Positions 42,979 to 52,649 of a stretch of 64,000 nt of DNA are shown here, in pieces; the stretch's first letter is position 1, and each line of letters opens with the position of its first letter. The stretch is taken from the NCBI GenBank assembly GCA_947624555.1, contig CANQKW010000002.1, positions 97,282 to 161,281 of the forward strand, given 5' to 3'. The translations under genes and the position numbers were made by a program. This stretch comes from an uncultured Clostridia bacterium. GTDB taxonomy: Bacteria > Bacillota > Clostridia > Oscillospirales > Ruminococcaceae. The notes under the pieces were generated by a model. The model did not search any database, was not told where the DNA came from, and saw only the letters and a list, made by a program, of their open reading frames with translations.

Positions 42979-43941
42979 CTAATATTTTAATCTGTTGTCA
43001 TCGCCCTTGAAGAACAAAACCTCCAGGCTGAAAAGCCTTGAAAACAGCCTTTCGCTATAGCGCAAATTCAGCTTTTCTGCGGAGAGATTTGTGTTGATTA
43101 TCATTGGAAGTGAGCGGCAAAGTCTGCCGTTTATTATTTCGTAGAGCAGGGAAACATCTCTTTCGGTCGGGTTTTCAGCGCCCAAATCGTCCAAAACGAG
43201 CAAATCGCAGCTTGAAATGACCGACATTGTGTTGCCGTCGCTCCTTCCGAACTGTTCATTGTTGATAGCTCTGAGAAGTTCGGGGACGGAGCAGTATACA
43301 ACGCTGAAATCCTTTTGTATTATTCTCTTTGCCACAGAAAGCGACAGGTGAGTTTTTCCGAGACCCGTGCCGCCCGTCATAAGCAATCCCTTTTCGTTTC
43401 CCTTGAAATTATCGGCAAAATTCACGCATATATTAAAATTCTGTTCCATTTCGTCACGGGGACTGCTTTCGCCTTTTGCAACATCGGAATAAAGCGACAA
43501 ATCAAACGTTTCAAACGAGCATAGTTTCAGCGGAGAACGCTTGTTCAGATCATCTGCGGCAAGCCTGTGCGCTATTTTTTTCAGACAGCCGCACCAGTTT
43601 CCGTCAATTATGCCTTTGTCCCTGCATTTTTCGCAGGAGTAAATTTCGCCGAGATAATTCTTGTCATAGCCGTTTTCAACGAGGAGCTGTTCCATTCTGT
43701 TCTGAATTGAAATATTTTCCTCCGAAACAGCCTTGATTTTCTCTTCACAGCCGCTGCTTTTTGATGCGACAAGCGCCACCACATTCGCCATAGTAGCGCT
43801 TAGTTTTTCTTCAAGTTTCGCATATTCGGGGATTTTTTCAATAATTTCAGCGTGCCTGAGATATTCTGTGCGGCGGTTTGCGCTGCGGAGCTTTTCAAGC
43901 TCGTCCTGAGCCTGTATCAGATATTCCTTGCTTATCGACAT
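42979..43941 (-). CDS. DnaC/DnaI-like helicase-loader ATPase
   Basis: A 320-aa AAA+ ATPase that loads the replicative helicase. The N-terminal half is helical with a Cys-rich zinc element (YSCEKCRDKGIIDGNWCGC). The ATPase domain has Walker A LMTGGTGLGKTHL (about residue 190) and Walker B LLVLDDLGAENP. The sensor-type segment INTNLSAEKLNLRYSERLFSRL is present. It follows the DnaD-like gene by three bases, the usual DnaD-DnaI pairing of Firmicutes. Confidence 0.88.
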   Translation of the reverse strand: MSISKEYLIQAQDELEKLRSANRRTEYLRHAEIIEKIPEYAKLEEKLSATMANVVALVASKSSGCEEKIKAVSEENISIQNRMEQLLVENGYDKNYLGEIYSCEKCRDKGIIDGNWCGCLKKIAHRLAADDLNKRSPLKLCSFETFDLSLYSDVAKGESSPRDEMEQNFNICVNFADNFKGNEKGLLMTGGTGLGKTHLSLSVAKRIIQKDFSVVYCSVPELLRAINNEQFGRSDGNTMSVISSCDLLVLDDLGAENPTERDVSLLYEIINGRLCRSLPMIINTNLSAEKLNLRYSERLFSRLFSLEVLFFKGDDNRLKY

Positions 43942-43944
43942 AAT

Positions 43945-44964
43945 TTAACCTCCGCCCAGTCTGCGCTGTTTTATCCTGTTTACAACGTCATTTACGTCAA
44001 ACGAAGAGTTTTCGTTTTTACGTGCGGCAGCGACAGCAACAGGCTTTTTCCTTGCCAAATCGGCGGCGTCCGACGCCTCTTTCGTAAAAATTCCTGCATT
44101 TTTCCAGTTTTCGAGTATTTTATTTGCGTATTCAAATCTGAATTCGTTTTTGGCATTGACGGTTTTCTCGTAAGAGAGCATAATCATTTCTTCCGAAAAG
44201 CCCCAATCTTCCGTCCAGACACGGATATATTCTGTCATTTTTGAAGTAAGCTTTGACTGAAGTCCCATTTCCGACTTCAGCTTTTCGCATATGCTGTTTC
44301 GCTTTTCCAGTGCGAGAATTTTATTATTTGCCGCCTCAACGGAGTCAATTCCTTCTGCGACCCAATTTTCCGCACAGGACATTATGTAATTTGGAGAAGT
44401 CTTGTCTATTTTAAAGCAGTATCTCAGCAGCATAAGCGCCGCCCCGACATTCAGTCCGTAGTGGTCTGTAAGCGAAATCACAGTCGTGTTTTCCCGTGCT
44501 TTAAGAGGGTGACCGTAGAGCTTCTCAGCCTCGTCAAAAAGCATTTTTATCTCACTGTCTGTTTTAATTCTTTCGGCAATATCTCCCGAAGAAACGACCA
44601 CAGGAGATTTTTTCTCTTTTCTTACGACCTCATTCGGCACATCGGGAGCAGAATTTTCCGCAACAGTAAGCTGTTGTGCGTCTTCGGAATAATTTGCCGC
44701 AGGAACAAGACTTTCGCTGTCGTTTGAAAAGCTTATTATGCCTCTTTGCACCCAAAAAAGAGCGGCGTCCTCAAGCTCTCCCTTTTCGATAAAGCCCAAT
44801 TCTTCTTTAAGGTCGTCCTCAGAGAAAGATTTTCCGCCGTGCCTCAGCAGAAAAAGCAGGAGTTTAAGCGAATTTTCTCCCGCTATTTTTATATACTTGT
44901 CTACAACGCTTGACGGAACGGCAAAAACGCTGTTCCATTCGCCTGCGTTTAATGAATATTTCAT
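43945..44964 (-). CDS. DnaD-domain primosome protein
   Basis: A 339-aa replication-restart/initiation protein. An N-terminal winged-helix-like region (SVVDKYIKIAGENSLKLLLFLLRHGG) is followed by a linker and two DnaD-type domains. The first is around EIKMLFDEAEKLYGHPLKAREN, the second around KLTSKMTEYIRVWTEDWGFSEEMIMLSYE with the YxxxI-like end YANKILENWKNAGI. It sits directly upstream of the helicase loader. The promoter at 44995-45023 drives the pair plus pfkA. Confidence 0.85.
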   Translation of the reverse strand: MKYSLNAGEWNSVFAVPSSVVDKYIKIAGENSLKLLLFLLRHGGKSFSEDDLKEELGFIEKGELEDAALFWVQRGIISFSNDSESLVPAANYSEDAQQLTVAENSAPDVPNEVVRKEKKSPVVVSSGDIAERIKTDSEIKMLFDEAEKLYGHPLKARENTTVISLTDHYGLNVGAALMLLRYCFKIDKTSPNYIMSCAENWVAEGIDSVEAANNKILALEKRNSICEKLKSEMGLQSKLTSKMTEYIRVWTEDWGFSEEMIMLSYEKTVNAKNEFRFEYANKILENWKNAGIFTKEASDAADLARKKPVAVAAARKNENSSFDVNDVVNRIKQRRLGGG

Positions 44965-44994
44965 ACACGATCACCGAATAATTTTTATATAATA

Positions 44995-45023
44995 ATCATA
45001 CCACAATTTTATAAAAAGTGCAA
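44995..45023 (-). promoter_or_regulatory. promoter of the dnaD-dnaC-pfkA unit
   Basis: Minus-strand TTGCAC (45018-45023), a 17-bp spacer ending in TGTGG, then TATGAT (44995-45000). It begins only 6 bp after the stop codon of the upstream P-type ATPase gene, and no terminator lies between. Confidence 0.72.
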
Positions 45024-45028
45024 CACTT

Positions 45029-47359
45029 TTAGGAATTTTTCTTTTTCAATCCCAAAACAGCTTTTACAATTACTGCAATAACAGGCTGCAAAACAAGAGC
45101 TATCGCTGCTACAACGCCCAGCACAGCCCACTCCTTGACTGACAGGGGAATAATGTAGAAAAGTTCGGGAAGAACGAGAACCGCTCCTGCGAACAAAGCC
45201 GCAAGTGCGCCGCACATAAACGCTCTTTTTGCGTTAAACGGTCTGCATACGGTAAGAAGAGTTTCAAAGCAGACAGCAGCCGTTAAAAATGTCGCCATAA
45301 CGGAAATATTATCGGGAGCTATGCTGAAAATCGCTCCTGCCGCCTCCAGAAGGCAAATTCCTATTGCAGCCGAAATTCCTCCCGGAGCAGATTTTTTGAT
45401 AACATTTGCAATAAAATTGCCTTTTACAATGTTGAAATTCGGTTCAAGAGCAAGCAGAAACGACGGAATACCAATCATTATTCCGCTGATAAGCGTGAGC
45501 TGAATAGGCTTGAACGGGTAGGTAAACGGCAAAAACAAGAAAACCGCCGACAGCAGAAAAGACAAAATCGTTTTGACCAGAAATAATGCCGCCGAGCGTT
45601 CGATATTGTTTATACAGCGCCGACCCTCCGCAACAGCCAGAGGCAATGTCGAAAACTCAGAGTTCATAAGTACAAGCTGAGAAACGCTCCTTGCGGCGTC
45701 GCTGCCCGATTGAACCGCAATCGAACAATCAGCCTCTTTCAGCGCAGGAACGTCGTTTACGCCATCTCCTGTCATTGCAACGGTTTTTCCCGCTGATTTC
45801 AGAGCTTTTACAAGAGCTAATTTCTGCTCGGGAAGTACACGTCCGAAAACAGTATATTTTACGGCAGCGTCATTTATTTCGTCATCGGAAATCTTTGACA
45901 TATCAACATAGTTTTCAGCGCCTTCAAGACCTGCTCTTCCTGCGGCTCCCGAAACGGTTTTGGGATCGTCTCCCGAAATAATCTTTATATCGACGCCCTG
46001 CTCACGGAAAAATTTCAGTGCGTCGGGAGCGGATTGTCTTATCTTATCCGACAGAATAACAAGAGCTTTTGCCGAAATATCTTCGGGAAGATTAAATCCC
46101 TCGCAGCTTTTCTCTGAGAATGCAAGCACAAGCACTCTCATTCCCTTGTCGGTGTATTTTTCGCACAGATCCTCGATTTCATCGTATTTTTCACCCAAAA
46201 CAAAGCCCGGCGCACCGAAAACCAGTGTTCCGTAATTTTCAAATTCAGCCGAGCTCCATTTTCTCGCCGAAGAAAACGCAACCGTACTTTTCAATGACAG
46301 CTCCGATTTTCCCGAAAATCGTTCCGCAACAGCTGAAAGGGTCAAATTTTTGTCGTTAAAAGCTGATACAAAAGCCTCAAGACCCTGTTCATAATCAAAA
46401 TTTTCGTCCAGAGGAACAATTTCCTCCACTTTCATTTTGCCCTCGGTGATTGTTCCCGTTTTATCAAGGCAGAGGACATCTGCTCTTGCAAGCGACTCTG
46501 CGCAGTACAAATCCTGACAAAGCGTCTGTTTCACAGCAAGCCTAATTGAGCTTACCGCAAGCGCTATACTCGTCAAGAGCATAAGCCCCTCAGGTATCAT
46601 ACCGATAAGAGCGGCGGCGGTTGAAGTCACCGTGCTTTCAAGCGGCAATTTTGCTCCGAGATATGACTTGCAGAAGAGGACGGCACCAAACGGGAAAATG
46701 CATATTGAAACGGTTTTTATGATTTTGTTTATCGAACTCATCATCACGGAATTGTGCTTTTTATATTTTTTTGCGCCTGCGGTGATTTTGCCCGAGGCAC
46801 TTTCCGCACCGACCCTTACAGCCTGAGCTTTACATTCTCCCGAAGTGATAAAGCTGCCCGAATAAATCTCGCAGTCGGCTTTTTTCGGTATAGGGTCGCT
46901 TTCTCCTGTCAGCAGGCTTTCGTTTGACTCGCATTCTCCCTCAAGAACAATTCCGTCGGCGCAGACCTGCCGTCCGCTTGACAGCAGCATTATATCTCCC
47001 ACGACAACTTCTGACACGGAAATAGTCTTTTCTTCTCCGTCACGAATTACATAAGCCTTTGGCGCAGAAAGCACCGAGAGTTTATCGAGCACACGTTTTG
47101 AACGAACTTCCTGAAAAATTCCTATAGCGATATTTCCAAGAACGACCCCCATAAAAAGCATATTTTTCCAACTTCCGACAAATGCCAGAGCAATTGCCAG
47201 AATAACGTTGATAAGATTGAAAAGCGTAAAGATATTATCGAAAAAAATACGTTTAACGCTCTTTGTTTTGACCTCTCCGCCGCCGTTTGAAAGACCTTTT
47301 CGGGTCCTTTCCTCAACTTCTTCTGTGGAAAGTCCTGTGTTAATATCGGTGAAATCCAT
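45029..47359 (-). CDS. cation-transporting P-type ATPase (CtpE-like)
   Basis: A 776-aa P-type ATPase without N-terminal metal-binding domains. The actuator motif is ESLLTGESDPIPKK, the M4 motif is LIGMIPEGLMLLTSIALA, the phosphorylation site is CLDKTGTITEG (about residue 295) and the hinge is MTGDGVNDVPALKEAD. About ten membrane helices are seen. The IPEGLMLLTS form resembles CtpE-type calcium-transporting ATPases, but the ion is not certain. ATG 47359 is chosen because it follows AGGAGA and lies downstream of the promoter; a longer reading to 47425 would include the promoter. Confidence 0.88.
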   Translation of the reverse strand: MDFTDINTGLSTEEVEERTRKGLSNGGGEVKTKSVKRIFFDNIFTLFNLINVILAIALAFVGSWKNMLFMGVVLGNIAIGIFQEVRSKRVLDKLSVLSAPKAYVIRDGEEKTISVSEVVVGDIMLLSSGRQVCADGIVLEGECESNESLLTGESDPIPKKADCEIYSGSFITSGECKAQAVRVGAESASGKITAGAKKYKKHNSVMMSSINKIIKTVSICIFPFGAVLFCKSYLGAKLPLESTVTSTAAALIGMIPEGLMLLTSIALAVSSIRLAVKQTLCQDLYCAESLARADVLCLDKTGTITEGKMKVEEIVPLDENFDYEQGLEAFVSAFNDKNLTLSAVAERFSGKSELSLKSTVAFSSARKWSSAEFENYGTLVFGAPGFVLGEKYDEIEDLCEKYTDKGMRVLVLAFSEKSCEGFNLPEDISAKALVILSDKIRQSAPDALKFFREQGVDIKIISGDDPKTVSGAAGRAGLEGAENYVDMSKISDDEINDAAVKYTVFGRVLPEQKLALVKALKSAGKTVAMTGDGVNDVPALKEADCSIAVQSGSDAARSVSQLVLMNSEFSTLPLAVAEGRRCINNIERSAALFLVKTILSFLLSAVFLFLPFTYPFKPIQLTLISGIMIGIPSFLLALEPNFNIVKGNFIANVIKKSAPGGISAAIGICLLEAAGAIFSIAPDNISVMATFLTAAVCFETLLTVCRPFNAKRAFMCGALAALFAGAVLVLPELFYIIPLSVKEWAVLGVVAAIALVLQPVIAVIVKAVLGLKKKNS

Positions 47360-47396
47360 ATTTTTCTCCTGTAAATTTTTCAATATTACATAGTAA

Positions 47397-47425
47397 ATTA
47401 TAGTCGAAAAAAGTCTTAGTGTCAA
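47397..47425 (-). promoter_or_regulatory. consensus promoter of the P-type ATPase gene
   Basis: Minus-strand TTGACA (47420-47425), a 17-bp spacer and TATAAT (47397-47402), both perfect, 38 bp before the start codon. Confidence 0.88.
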
Positions 47426-47463
47426 TAGAATTATGAGAGTTTTGTGAAAAATAAGCTCAAAGC

Positions 47464-47492
47464 TTGATTTTTTTATTTTAATATGTTATAAT
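47464..47492 (+). promoter_or_regulatory. promoter of the citrate synthase gene
   Basis: TTGATT (47464-47469), a 17-bp spacer and TATAAT (47487-47492), 55 bp before the start codon and divergent from the ATPase promoter. Confidence 0.75.
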
Positions 47493-47547
47493 GAAAGACA
47501 GTATAATTCTTTTATTCCTGATATTTTTTTAAGAAGGGGGATTTTTA

Positions 47548-48882
47548 ATGAACAATATCATTAAAGAATACGCTGTTGAAAAGGTGGAGCTTTGCAGAAA
47601 AAATGACGCTATTCCCGATGAGCTTTACGGAAAATACGGTGTAAACAGAGGCTTGCGTGATATAAACGGCAAGGGAGTTCTCACGGGACTTACAAATATT
47701 TCCAAAATGATTGCTTTTAAGAACGTTGACGGAGAGCAGGTTCCTTGCGACGGAGAGCTTTGGTACAGAGGTTATGACGTAAAAGACCTTGTTGCGATGA
47801 CAAAAGACGGCTTTGGCTTTGAAAAAACCGCTTATCTTCTCATTTTTGGCGAAATGCCCGACGAAAAGGAGGCAGAAAGGTTTACCGAAATTCTGGGAAA
47901 ATGCAGATGCCTGCCGACAAATTTCACCCGTGATGTTATTATGAAAGCACCCAGCAAGGATATTATGAATTCAATGACGAGAAGTATACTGACGCTCGCC
48001 TCGTATGATGACACGACTCTTTCGGGCAGCTTTGAGGACAGCCTGTACCAGTGCATTATGCTGATAGCCCGTTTTCCTATGCTTGCGGCTTACGCTTATC
48101 ACGCATACAATCACTACGAGAATGACGAAAGTATGTATATCCACCGTCCCGACCCGACTCTTTCGACAGCGGAAAATCTGCTTATGATGCTGCGTCCTGA
48201 CAAGAAATATACTCATCTTGAGGCGAAAGTCCTTGATGTAGCGCTTATGCTCCATATGGAGCACGGCGGCGGCAACAATTCCACGTTTACGACCCGTGTC
48301 GTTACTTCATCGGGTTCCGATACATATTCGACGATAGCAGCGGCAATGTCGTCGCTGAAAGGTCCAAAGCACGGCGGAGCAAACATCAAGGTTATGGAAA
48401 TGATGGAAAATATCCAGCATAACGTTCACGATTTGAAGGATTATGACGAGGTTTACAGCTATTTAGGAAAAATCCTTGAGGGAGAGGCGTTTGACAAAAA
48501 AGGTCTTATTTACGGAATGGGACACGCAGTTTATTCGCTTTCTGACCCCCGTGAAAGGATTTTCAGGAGCTTTGTAGAAAAACTTGCGGCTGAAAAGCAC
48601 CGTGAGGACGATATGAGGCTTTACGAGTATGTCGAGGACGCTGCGCCTAAGCTTATTGCAAAAAAACGCAAGATTATGAAGGGCGTTTCTCCGAATGTAG
48701 ACTTTTACAGCGGTTTTGTTTACGATATGCTGGGAATTCCCACGGAGCTTTATACTGCGATTTTCGCAATAGCAAGAATAGTCGGCTGGAGCGCTCATCG
48801 TATGGAAGAGCTTAATACGACGGGAAAAATCATTCGTCCCGCATATCTCAGCGTTATGAAAAAACGTGAAAGTGAAGATTAA
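47548..48882 (+). CDS. gltA: citrate synthase
   Basis: A 444-aa citrate (Si)-synthase-family enzyme condensing acetyl-CoA with oxaloacetate. It has CDGELWYRGYDVKDL and MLHMEHGGGNNSTFTTRVV with the catalytic His. SSLKGPKHGGANIKVMEMM, YGMGHAVYSLSDPRERIF and the Asp in SPNVDFYSGFVYDMLGIP complete the active site. It is longer than bacterial type II enzymes, with an N-terminal extension of about 40 residues (KVELCRKNDAIPDELY), a form frequent in Clostridia. A methylcitrate synthase cannot be ruled out. No other TCA genes are in the window. Confidence 0.92.
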   Translation: MNNIIKEYAVEKVELCRKNDAIPDELYGKYGVNRGLRDINGKGVLTGLTNISKMIAFKNVDGEQVPCDGELWYRGYDVKDLVAMTKDGFGFEKTAYLLIFGEMPDEKEAERFTEILGKCRCLPTNFTRDVIMKAPSKDIMNSMTRSILTLASYDDTTLSGSFEDSLYQCIMLIARFPMLAAYAYHAYNHYENDESMYIHRPDPTLSTAENLLMMLRPDKKYTHLEAKVLDVALMLHMEHGGGNNSTFTTRVVTSSGSDTYSTIAAAMSSLKGPKHGGANIKVMEMMENIQHNVHDLKDYDEVYSYLGKILEGEAFDKKGLIYGMGHAVYSLSDPRERIFRSFVEKLAAEKHREDDMRLYEYVEDAAPKLIAKKRKIMKGVSPNVDFYSGFVYDMLGIPTELYTAIFAIARIVGWSAHRMEELNTTGKIIRPAYLSVMKKRESED

Positions 48883-48904
48883 GCAGTAAATTTCGGAAAA
48901 CCTC

Positions 48905-48933
48905 TTGAAAAGCAAGACCTGATGTTATATAAT
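48905..48933 (+). promoter_or_regulatory. promoter of the ZapA-coiled-coil gene
   Basis: TTGAAA (48905-48910), a 17-bp spacer and TATAAT (48928-48933), 37 bp before the start codon. Confidence 0.7.
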
Positions 48934-48970
48934 ATTAAGTAGTAAATTTATTTTAAAGGGGTGCGCCTTT

Positions 48971-50230
48971 ATGCTTAACGAGAACGTTGTCATAACAATC
49001 CGGGGAAAATCTTACAGCCTTAGGACCGATAACCGGGAGCTGCTGCTTGCGGCTGCAAAATCGGTTGACGATAAGATCTCGGAATATTGCGGTGATAACA
49101 GCGACATCAGTAAGGAAGACGCCGCTGTGTTCTCTGCGCTGGAGTGTTTTAATGAAATCGAGGAGCTGAAAGCAGCCGTTTCGGGTCTTAATGCAGAGCT
49201 TAAACGCCTTAAAGCGCTTGAAACGGCTTCCAATGCCGCTATTGAGGAGAATAAGGCTCTCAAAGAGGAAAAATCGGGACTTGTCAAGGTAAAAGAGGAC
49301 TATGACAGGCTTTTAAAGCGTTTTTCAGAGCTTGAAAGCAAAAACCAACAGCTCGCCGATACGCTTAAAGAGGCAAATAAAAAAGCGGCTGAAACGGAAA
49401 CTCTCAGCAAACAGCTTGCCGACGCTAAAAAAGCCGCTGCTGAGCTTGAAAAGAAGAATAAACAGCTTTATGACTCTTCAAAGGATATTTCGGAAACGCT
49501 TTCAGATCAGAAGAAACTGACTGCGGAAAAGGAAAAGCAGATTTCAGAGCTGAAAAAGGAAAACGAAAAGGCAGTAAGCATCTCCGAAGAGAATAAACGC
49601 CTGCTTGAAAAGCTCGAAAAAGCACAGAATTTCGAGGAGGCTTATCGCCGTGAAAAACAGCGTGCAGACTCTGCTGAAAAAGAAAGCAATAAATTAAAGT
49701 CCGCAAACGAGGCTGCAGAACAGCAGATAAAATCTAAGGACGAACAGCTTAAAAAGCAGGAAGAACAGCTCAAAAACAGCACGGCAGGCTCTGAAACGGA
49801 GAAGAAACTTTCGGAAAAGGCAGAAAAGCTCACAAAGGATTATGATGAGCTTATGACTGCTTACGATGAGCTTGACAAGGCTTATTCCGCATTAAAGGAA
49901 ACAAATTCTTCGCTTAAAAACGGAACGGAAGAGCAGGAAAAGCTCCGCAGCGAGCTTGACTTAAAATCCGAAGAGTTTAAAAAGGTACAGAATGAGCTTG
50001 ATGAGCTTAAAATCAAGTTTTCACAGGTTGAAAGTGAAAATGCGGCTTTAAAGGAAACAAACGACGCAGAAAGCCTGAAGTCAGAGGTCGAACAGCTTAA
50101 AAATAAGACAGATGAGCTTTCTGAGAAGAATGTTGAGCTTACAAAGGAAGTTAAAGCGCTTAAAAAGACTAATGCGTCGCTTGATAAACAGCTGAAAGAG
50201 ATGCTTGAGGACGGTCAGCTTACACTATGA
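48971..50230 (+). CDS. ZapA-domain protein with long coiled-coil extension
   Basis: A 419-aa protein. The first ~75 residues match ZapA, the FtsZ-ring stabiliser (ENVVITIRGKSYSLRTDNRELLLAAAKSVDDKISEY, then AAVFSALECFNEIEEL). The remaining ~340 residues form an almost unbroken Glu/Lys/Leu-rich coiled coil with heptad spacing and many KELK/ENK/EQLKN repeats. ZapA proteins are normally about 80-110 aa and already have a coiled coil; this extension is far longer. It probably acts in division as a cytoplasmic spacer or bundler. The next gene overlaps its stop (ATGA). Confidence 0.72.
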   Translation: MLNENVVITIRGKSYSLRTDNRELLLAAAKSVDDKISEYCGDNSDISKEDAAVFSALECFNEIEELKAAVSGLNAELKRLKALETASNAAIEENKALKEEKSGLVKVKEDYDRLLKRFSELESKNQQLADTLKEANKKAAETETLSKQLADAKKAAAELEKKNKQLYDSSKDISETLSDQKKLTAEKEKQISELKKENEKAVSISEENKRLLEKLEKAQNFEEAYRREKQRADSAEKESNKLKSANEAAEQQIKSKDEQLKKQEEQLKNSTAGSETEKKLSEKAEKLTKDYDELMTAYDELDKAYSALKETNSSLKNGTEEQEKLRSELDLKSEEFKKVQNELDELKIKFSQVESENAALKETNDAESLKSEVEQLKNKTDELSEKNVELTKEVKALKKTNASLDKQLKEMLEDGQLTL

Positions 50231-52272
50231 ATGAAGTATTGGCGCCGTGCAAAGGCGCAGAAAGTCTGTCTGCTGCTCTGAACAGCGGAGCAGACGCAGT
50301 TTATGTCGGTATGAAGAATTTTTCGGCACGTAAAAATGCCGAAAATTTTTCTTATGAAGAGCTTAAAGCCGCCTGCACAGAATGTCATAAAAGAGGCGTA
50401 AAGCTCTATGTAACGCTGAATACGTTGATTTATGACAGCGAAATAGACGAATTTGCAAACAGCGTGAAAACTGCTGCCGAATGCGGCGCAGACGGACTGA
50501 TTTTACAGGATTTGGGAGCAGCGGTAATTGCGGAAAAAATCTGCCCTGAGCTGCCAAGACACGCCTCGACGCAGATGTCGCTTAACAGCGTAAGCGGAGT
50601 TCTTGCAGCTGAAGAATTCGGCTATCAGAGGGTCGTTATCGGAAGAGAGCTTTCCGAAAAGGAAATCCGTGAAATCAAGGAAAAAACGTCGCTTCCGTTG
50701 GAAATATTTGTTCACGGCGCACTGTGCGTGTGCATAAGCGGTCAGTGCTATATGAGCAGCATTATTGGCGGCAGGAGCGGCAACAGGGGGCTTTGCGCTC
50801 AACCCTGCCGACTGGATTTTACTTACGGAGAGCGTCACAATGTTATTTCACTCAAAGACAGCTCAATAATCGAACATCTGCCCGAATTGCCCGAAATTTC
50901 TTCCTTTAAAATCGAGGGAAGAATGAAACGTCCAGAATATGTCGCCTGTGCGGTTGACGCCTGCAGGAAAAGTCTTGACGGCGAAAATTACGATAAAAAA
51001 CGCCTTATGGAGATTTTCTCACGGGACGGTCTGACCGACGGATATTATACGGGAAATATGAATAATATGCAGGGAATTCGCAGGAAAGAGGACGTTGAAA
51101 ATTCCGCAAAAGCATTGAACGGCATCAAAGAGCTTTATAAAGCGGAATTTTCTTCAATTCCCGTCGATATTTCCGTTGAGATAAGCGATAAAATCATCGC
51201 AAGAGCAAGCTGTTCATACGGCGAGATAACCGTTGAGAGCGAAGTGACACCCGAACCTGCAAAGGGTGCGGCTCTTGATGAAAAATCCGTTGAGGAACGT
51301 ATGAAAAAGCTCGGCGGAACGCAGTTCAAACAGGGAAAAATAACTTCCTGCGTAGGAAAGGGGATTTACGTTTCTGCGGCTGCTTTAAATGCCTTGCGGC
51401 GTGAGATCGTCCGCAGACTTGAAGAAATCGTCCTTGAAAAGAATACGCCGAAGTATAATATTCATTCTTTTGAATATAGTTTTGCAAAATCAAATAAAAC
51501 TTTTTCTTCCGAAAAGCTGAAATTCCGTGCGGAAATTTCAGACAAAAATCAGCTTGAACAGGCTTTAAAACTCGATTTTGACTTGATTTATGCGCCTATG
51601 GGCGTGCTTTCGGAAAATATTGCGCAAAAAGACAAAATTGTGCTGATACCGCCGTTTGTTCTTTCCGACTGTGAGGAAAAGACCGAGAAAAGGCTTGAAG
51701 AGCTGAAAAAAGCCGGCTATACCAAAGCGCTTGCCCATACTATCGGGCACGCATTTTTGCTTAAAAAGCACGGGTTTTCGATTTACGGGGGATTTCGTAT
51801 GAATATCCTGAACAGCATTTCTGCACAGTTTTGCGAAAACTACGGCTTTGAGGATATCGTCCTTTCTTTTGAGGGAACGGCGTCTGTTCTTTCAGAGATA
51901 AAATGCGGCATACCGTGCGGAATTATCGCTTACGGAAAACTTCCTCTTATGATAACACGAAGATGTCCGATAGCCGACGGTGCGCCTTGCGGCAGAAAAT
52001 CTCCCTTTGGAGAAGGAAATCCCTGCAAAGAAGTGATTTTCGACAGGAAAGGCAGCAAAATATCCGTCCATTGCGGCGGCAATTCCGTTGAGCTGTTAAA
52101 TCCCGATATGCTCATAATGAGCGATAAAAGGGAAGTGCTTGAAAAATTTTCCTTTGCCGTGTTGAAATTTACCGATGAAACCGAAATTGCACCTGTTCTT
52201 GAAATGTACAAAAAAGGCAAAAAAATCGAAGGAAAACTCACAAGAGGATTGTATTTTCGGGGCGCAGATTAA
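50227..52272 (+). CDS. U32 family peptidase with DUF3656-like C-terminus
   Basis: A 681-aa U32 (collagenase-like) protein. The N-terminal TIM-barrel U32 domain has VLAPCKGAESLSAALNSGADAVYVGMKNFSARK. The signature region is EIFVHGALCVCISGQCYMSSIIGGRSGNRGLCAQPCRLDF, with the conserved Cys cluster, followed by FKIEGRMKRPEYVA. A DUF3656-type middle and a C-terminal Cys motif (RRCPIADGAPCG) follow. Relatives take part in tRNA 5-hydroxyuridine formation (RlhA/TrhP types), so a peptidase role is doubtful. It is co-transcribed with the ZapA-like gene. Confidence 0.87.
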   Translation: MNEVLAPCKGAESLSAALNSGADAVYVGMKNFSARKNAENFSYEELKAACTECHKRGVKLYVTLNTLIYDSEIDEFANSVKTAAECGADGLILQDLGAAVIAEKICPELPRHASTQMSLNSVSGVLAAEEFGYQRVVIGRELSEKEIREIKEKTSLPLEIFVHGALCVCISGQCYMSSIIGGRSGNRGLCAQPCRLDFTYGERHNVISLKDSSIIEHLPELPEISSFKIEGRMKRPEYVACAVDACRKSLDGENYDKKRLMEIFSRDGLTDGYYTGNMNNMQGIRRKEDVENSAKALNGIKELYKAEFSSIPVDISVEISDKIIARASCSYGEITVESEVTPEPAKGAALDEKSVEERMKKLGGTQFKQGKITSCVGKGIYVSAAALNALRREIVRRLEEIVLEKNTPKYNIHSFEYSFAKSNKTFSSEKLKFRAEISDKNQLEQALKLDFDLIYAPMGVLSENIAQKDKIVLIPPFVLSDCEEKTEKRLEELKKAGYTKALAHTIGHAFLLKKHGFSIYGGFRMNILNSISAQFCENYGFEDIVLSFEGTASVLSEIKCGIPCGIIAYGKLPLMITRRCPIADGAPCGRKSPFGEGNPCKEVIFDRKGSKISVHCGGNSVELLNPDMLIMSDKREVLEKFSFAVLKFTDETEIAPVLEMYKKGKKIEGKLTRGLYFRGAD

Positions 52273-52301
52273 AGCGAAAAAATAATTTTGACTTTGCAAA
52301 A

Positions 52302-52334
52302 CAAAAAGCTCCCTTTACGGGGAGCTTAATTTTA
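52302..52334. terminator. bidirectional terminator between U32 and YjfB-like genes
   Basis: AAGCTCC (52306-52312) pairs with GGAGCTT (52321-52327), with one more C-G pair inside. T-rich tracts follow on both strands (AATTTT on plus, TTTGTTTTG on minus). Confidence 0.82.
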
Positions 52335-52345
52335 TCATACAGAAA

Positions 52346-52531
52346 TCAAACCCGAACGTCCAAAAGCGTTCCTCTTCCGTCGGGAGAAGGCATATTTGCC
52401 ATCATATCAGTAAAAGCCTCCATAGTCTGCTCAGTCGCTTCCATAGACTTTTTGAGCATACTGACAGAAACAGCATTCTGTACATTTGCAGCCGCCATAC
52501 CCATTGACATCTGTGCAATAGACATTTCCAT
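52346..52531 (-). CDS. YjfB-like putative motility protein
   Basis: A 61-aa small helical protein of the YjfB_motility family (function unproven, often near chemotaxis or flagellar genes). It starts MEMSIAQMSMGMAAANVQNAVSVSMLKKSME and ends with the conserved GRGTLLDVRV. The start at 52531 has AAGGAGG upstream, and a good promoter lies at 52559-52587. It is divergent from cheV, which agrees with a chemotaxis or motility link. Confidence 0.78.
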   Translation of the reverse strand: MEMSIAQMSMGMAAANVQNAVSVSMLKKSMEATEQTMEAFTDMMANMPSPDGRGTLLDVRV

Positions 52532-52558
52532 AAAACACGCCTCCTTATATTTTTTTCC

Positions 52559-52587
52559 ATTATAACATATTTTTTCAGAAAAGTCAA
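52559..52587 (-). promoter_or_regulatory. promoter of the YjfB-like gene
   Basis: Minus-strand TTGACT (52582-52587), a 17-bp spacer and TATAAT (52559-52564). Confidence 0.8.
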
Positions 52588-52649
52588 GTGATATTTTGAG
52601 ATATTTTTTAAAAAAATGATAAAATTGATTGTAAAATCTCTTGATTTTT

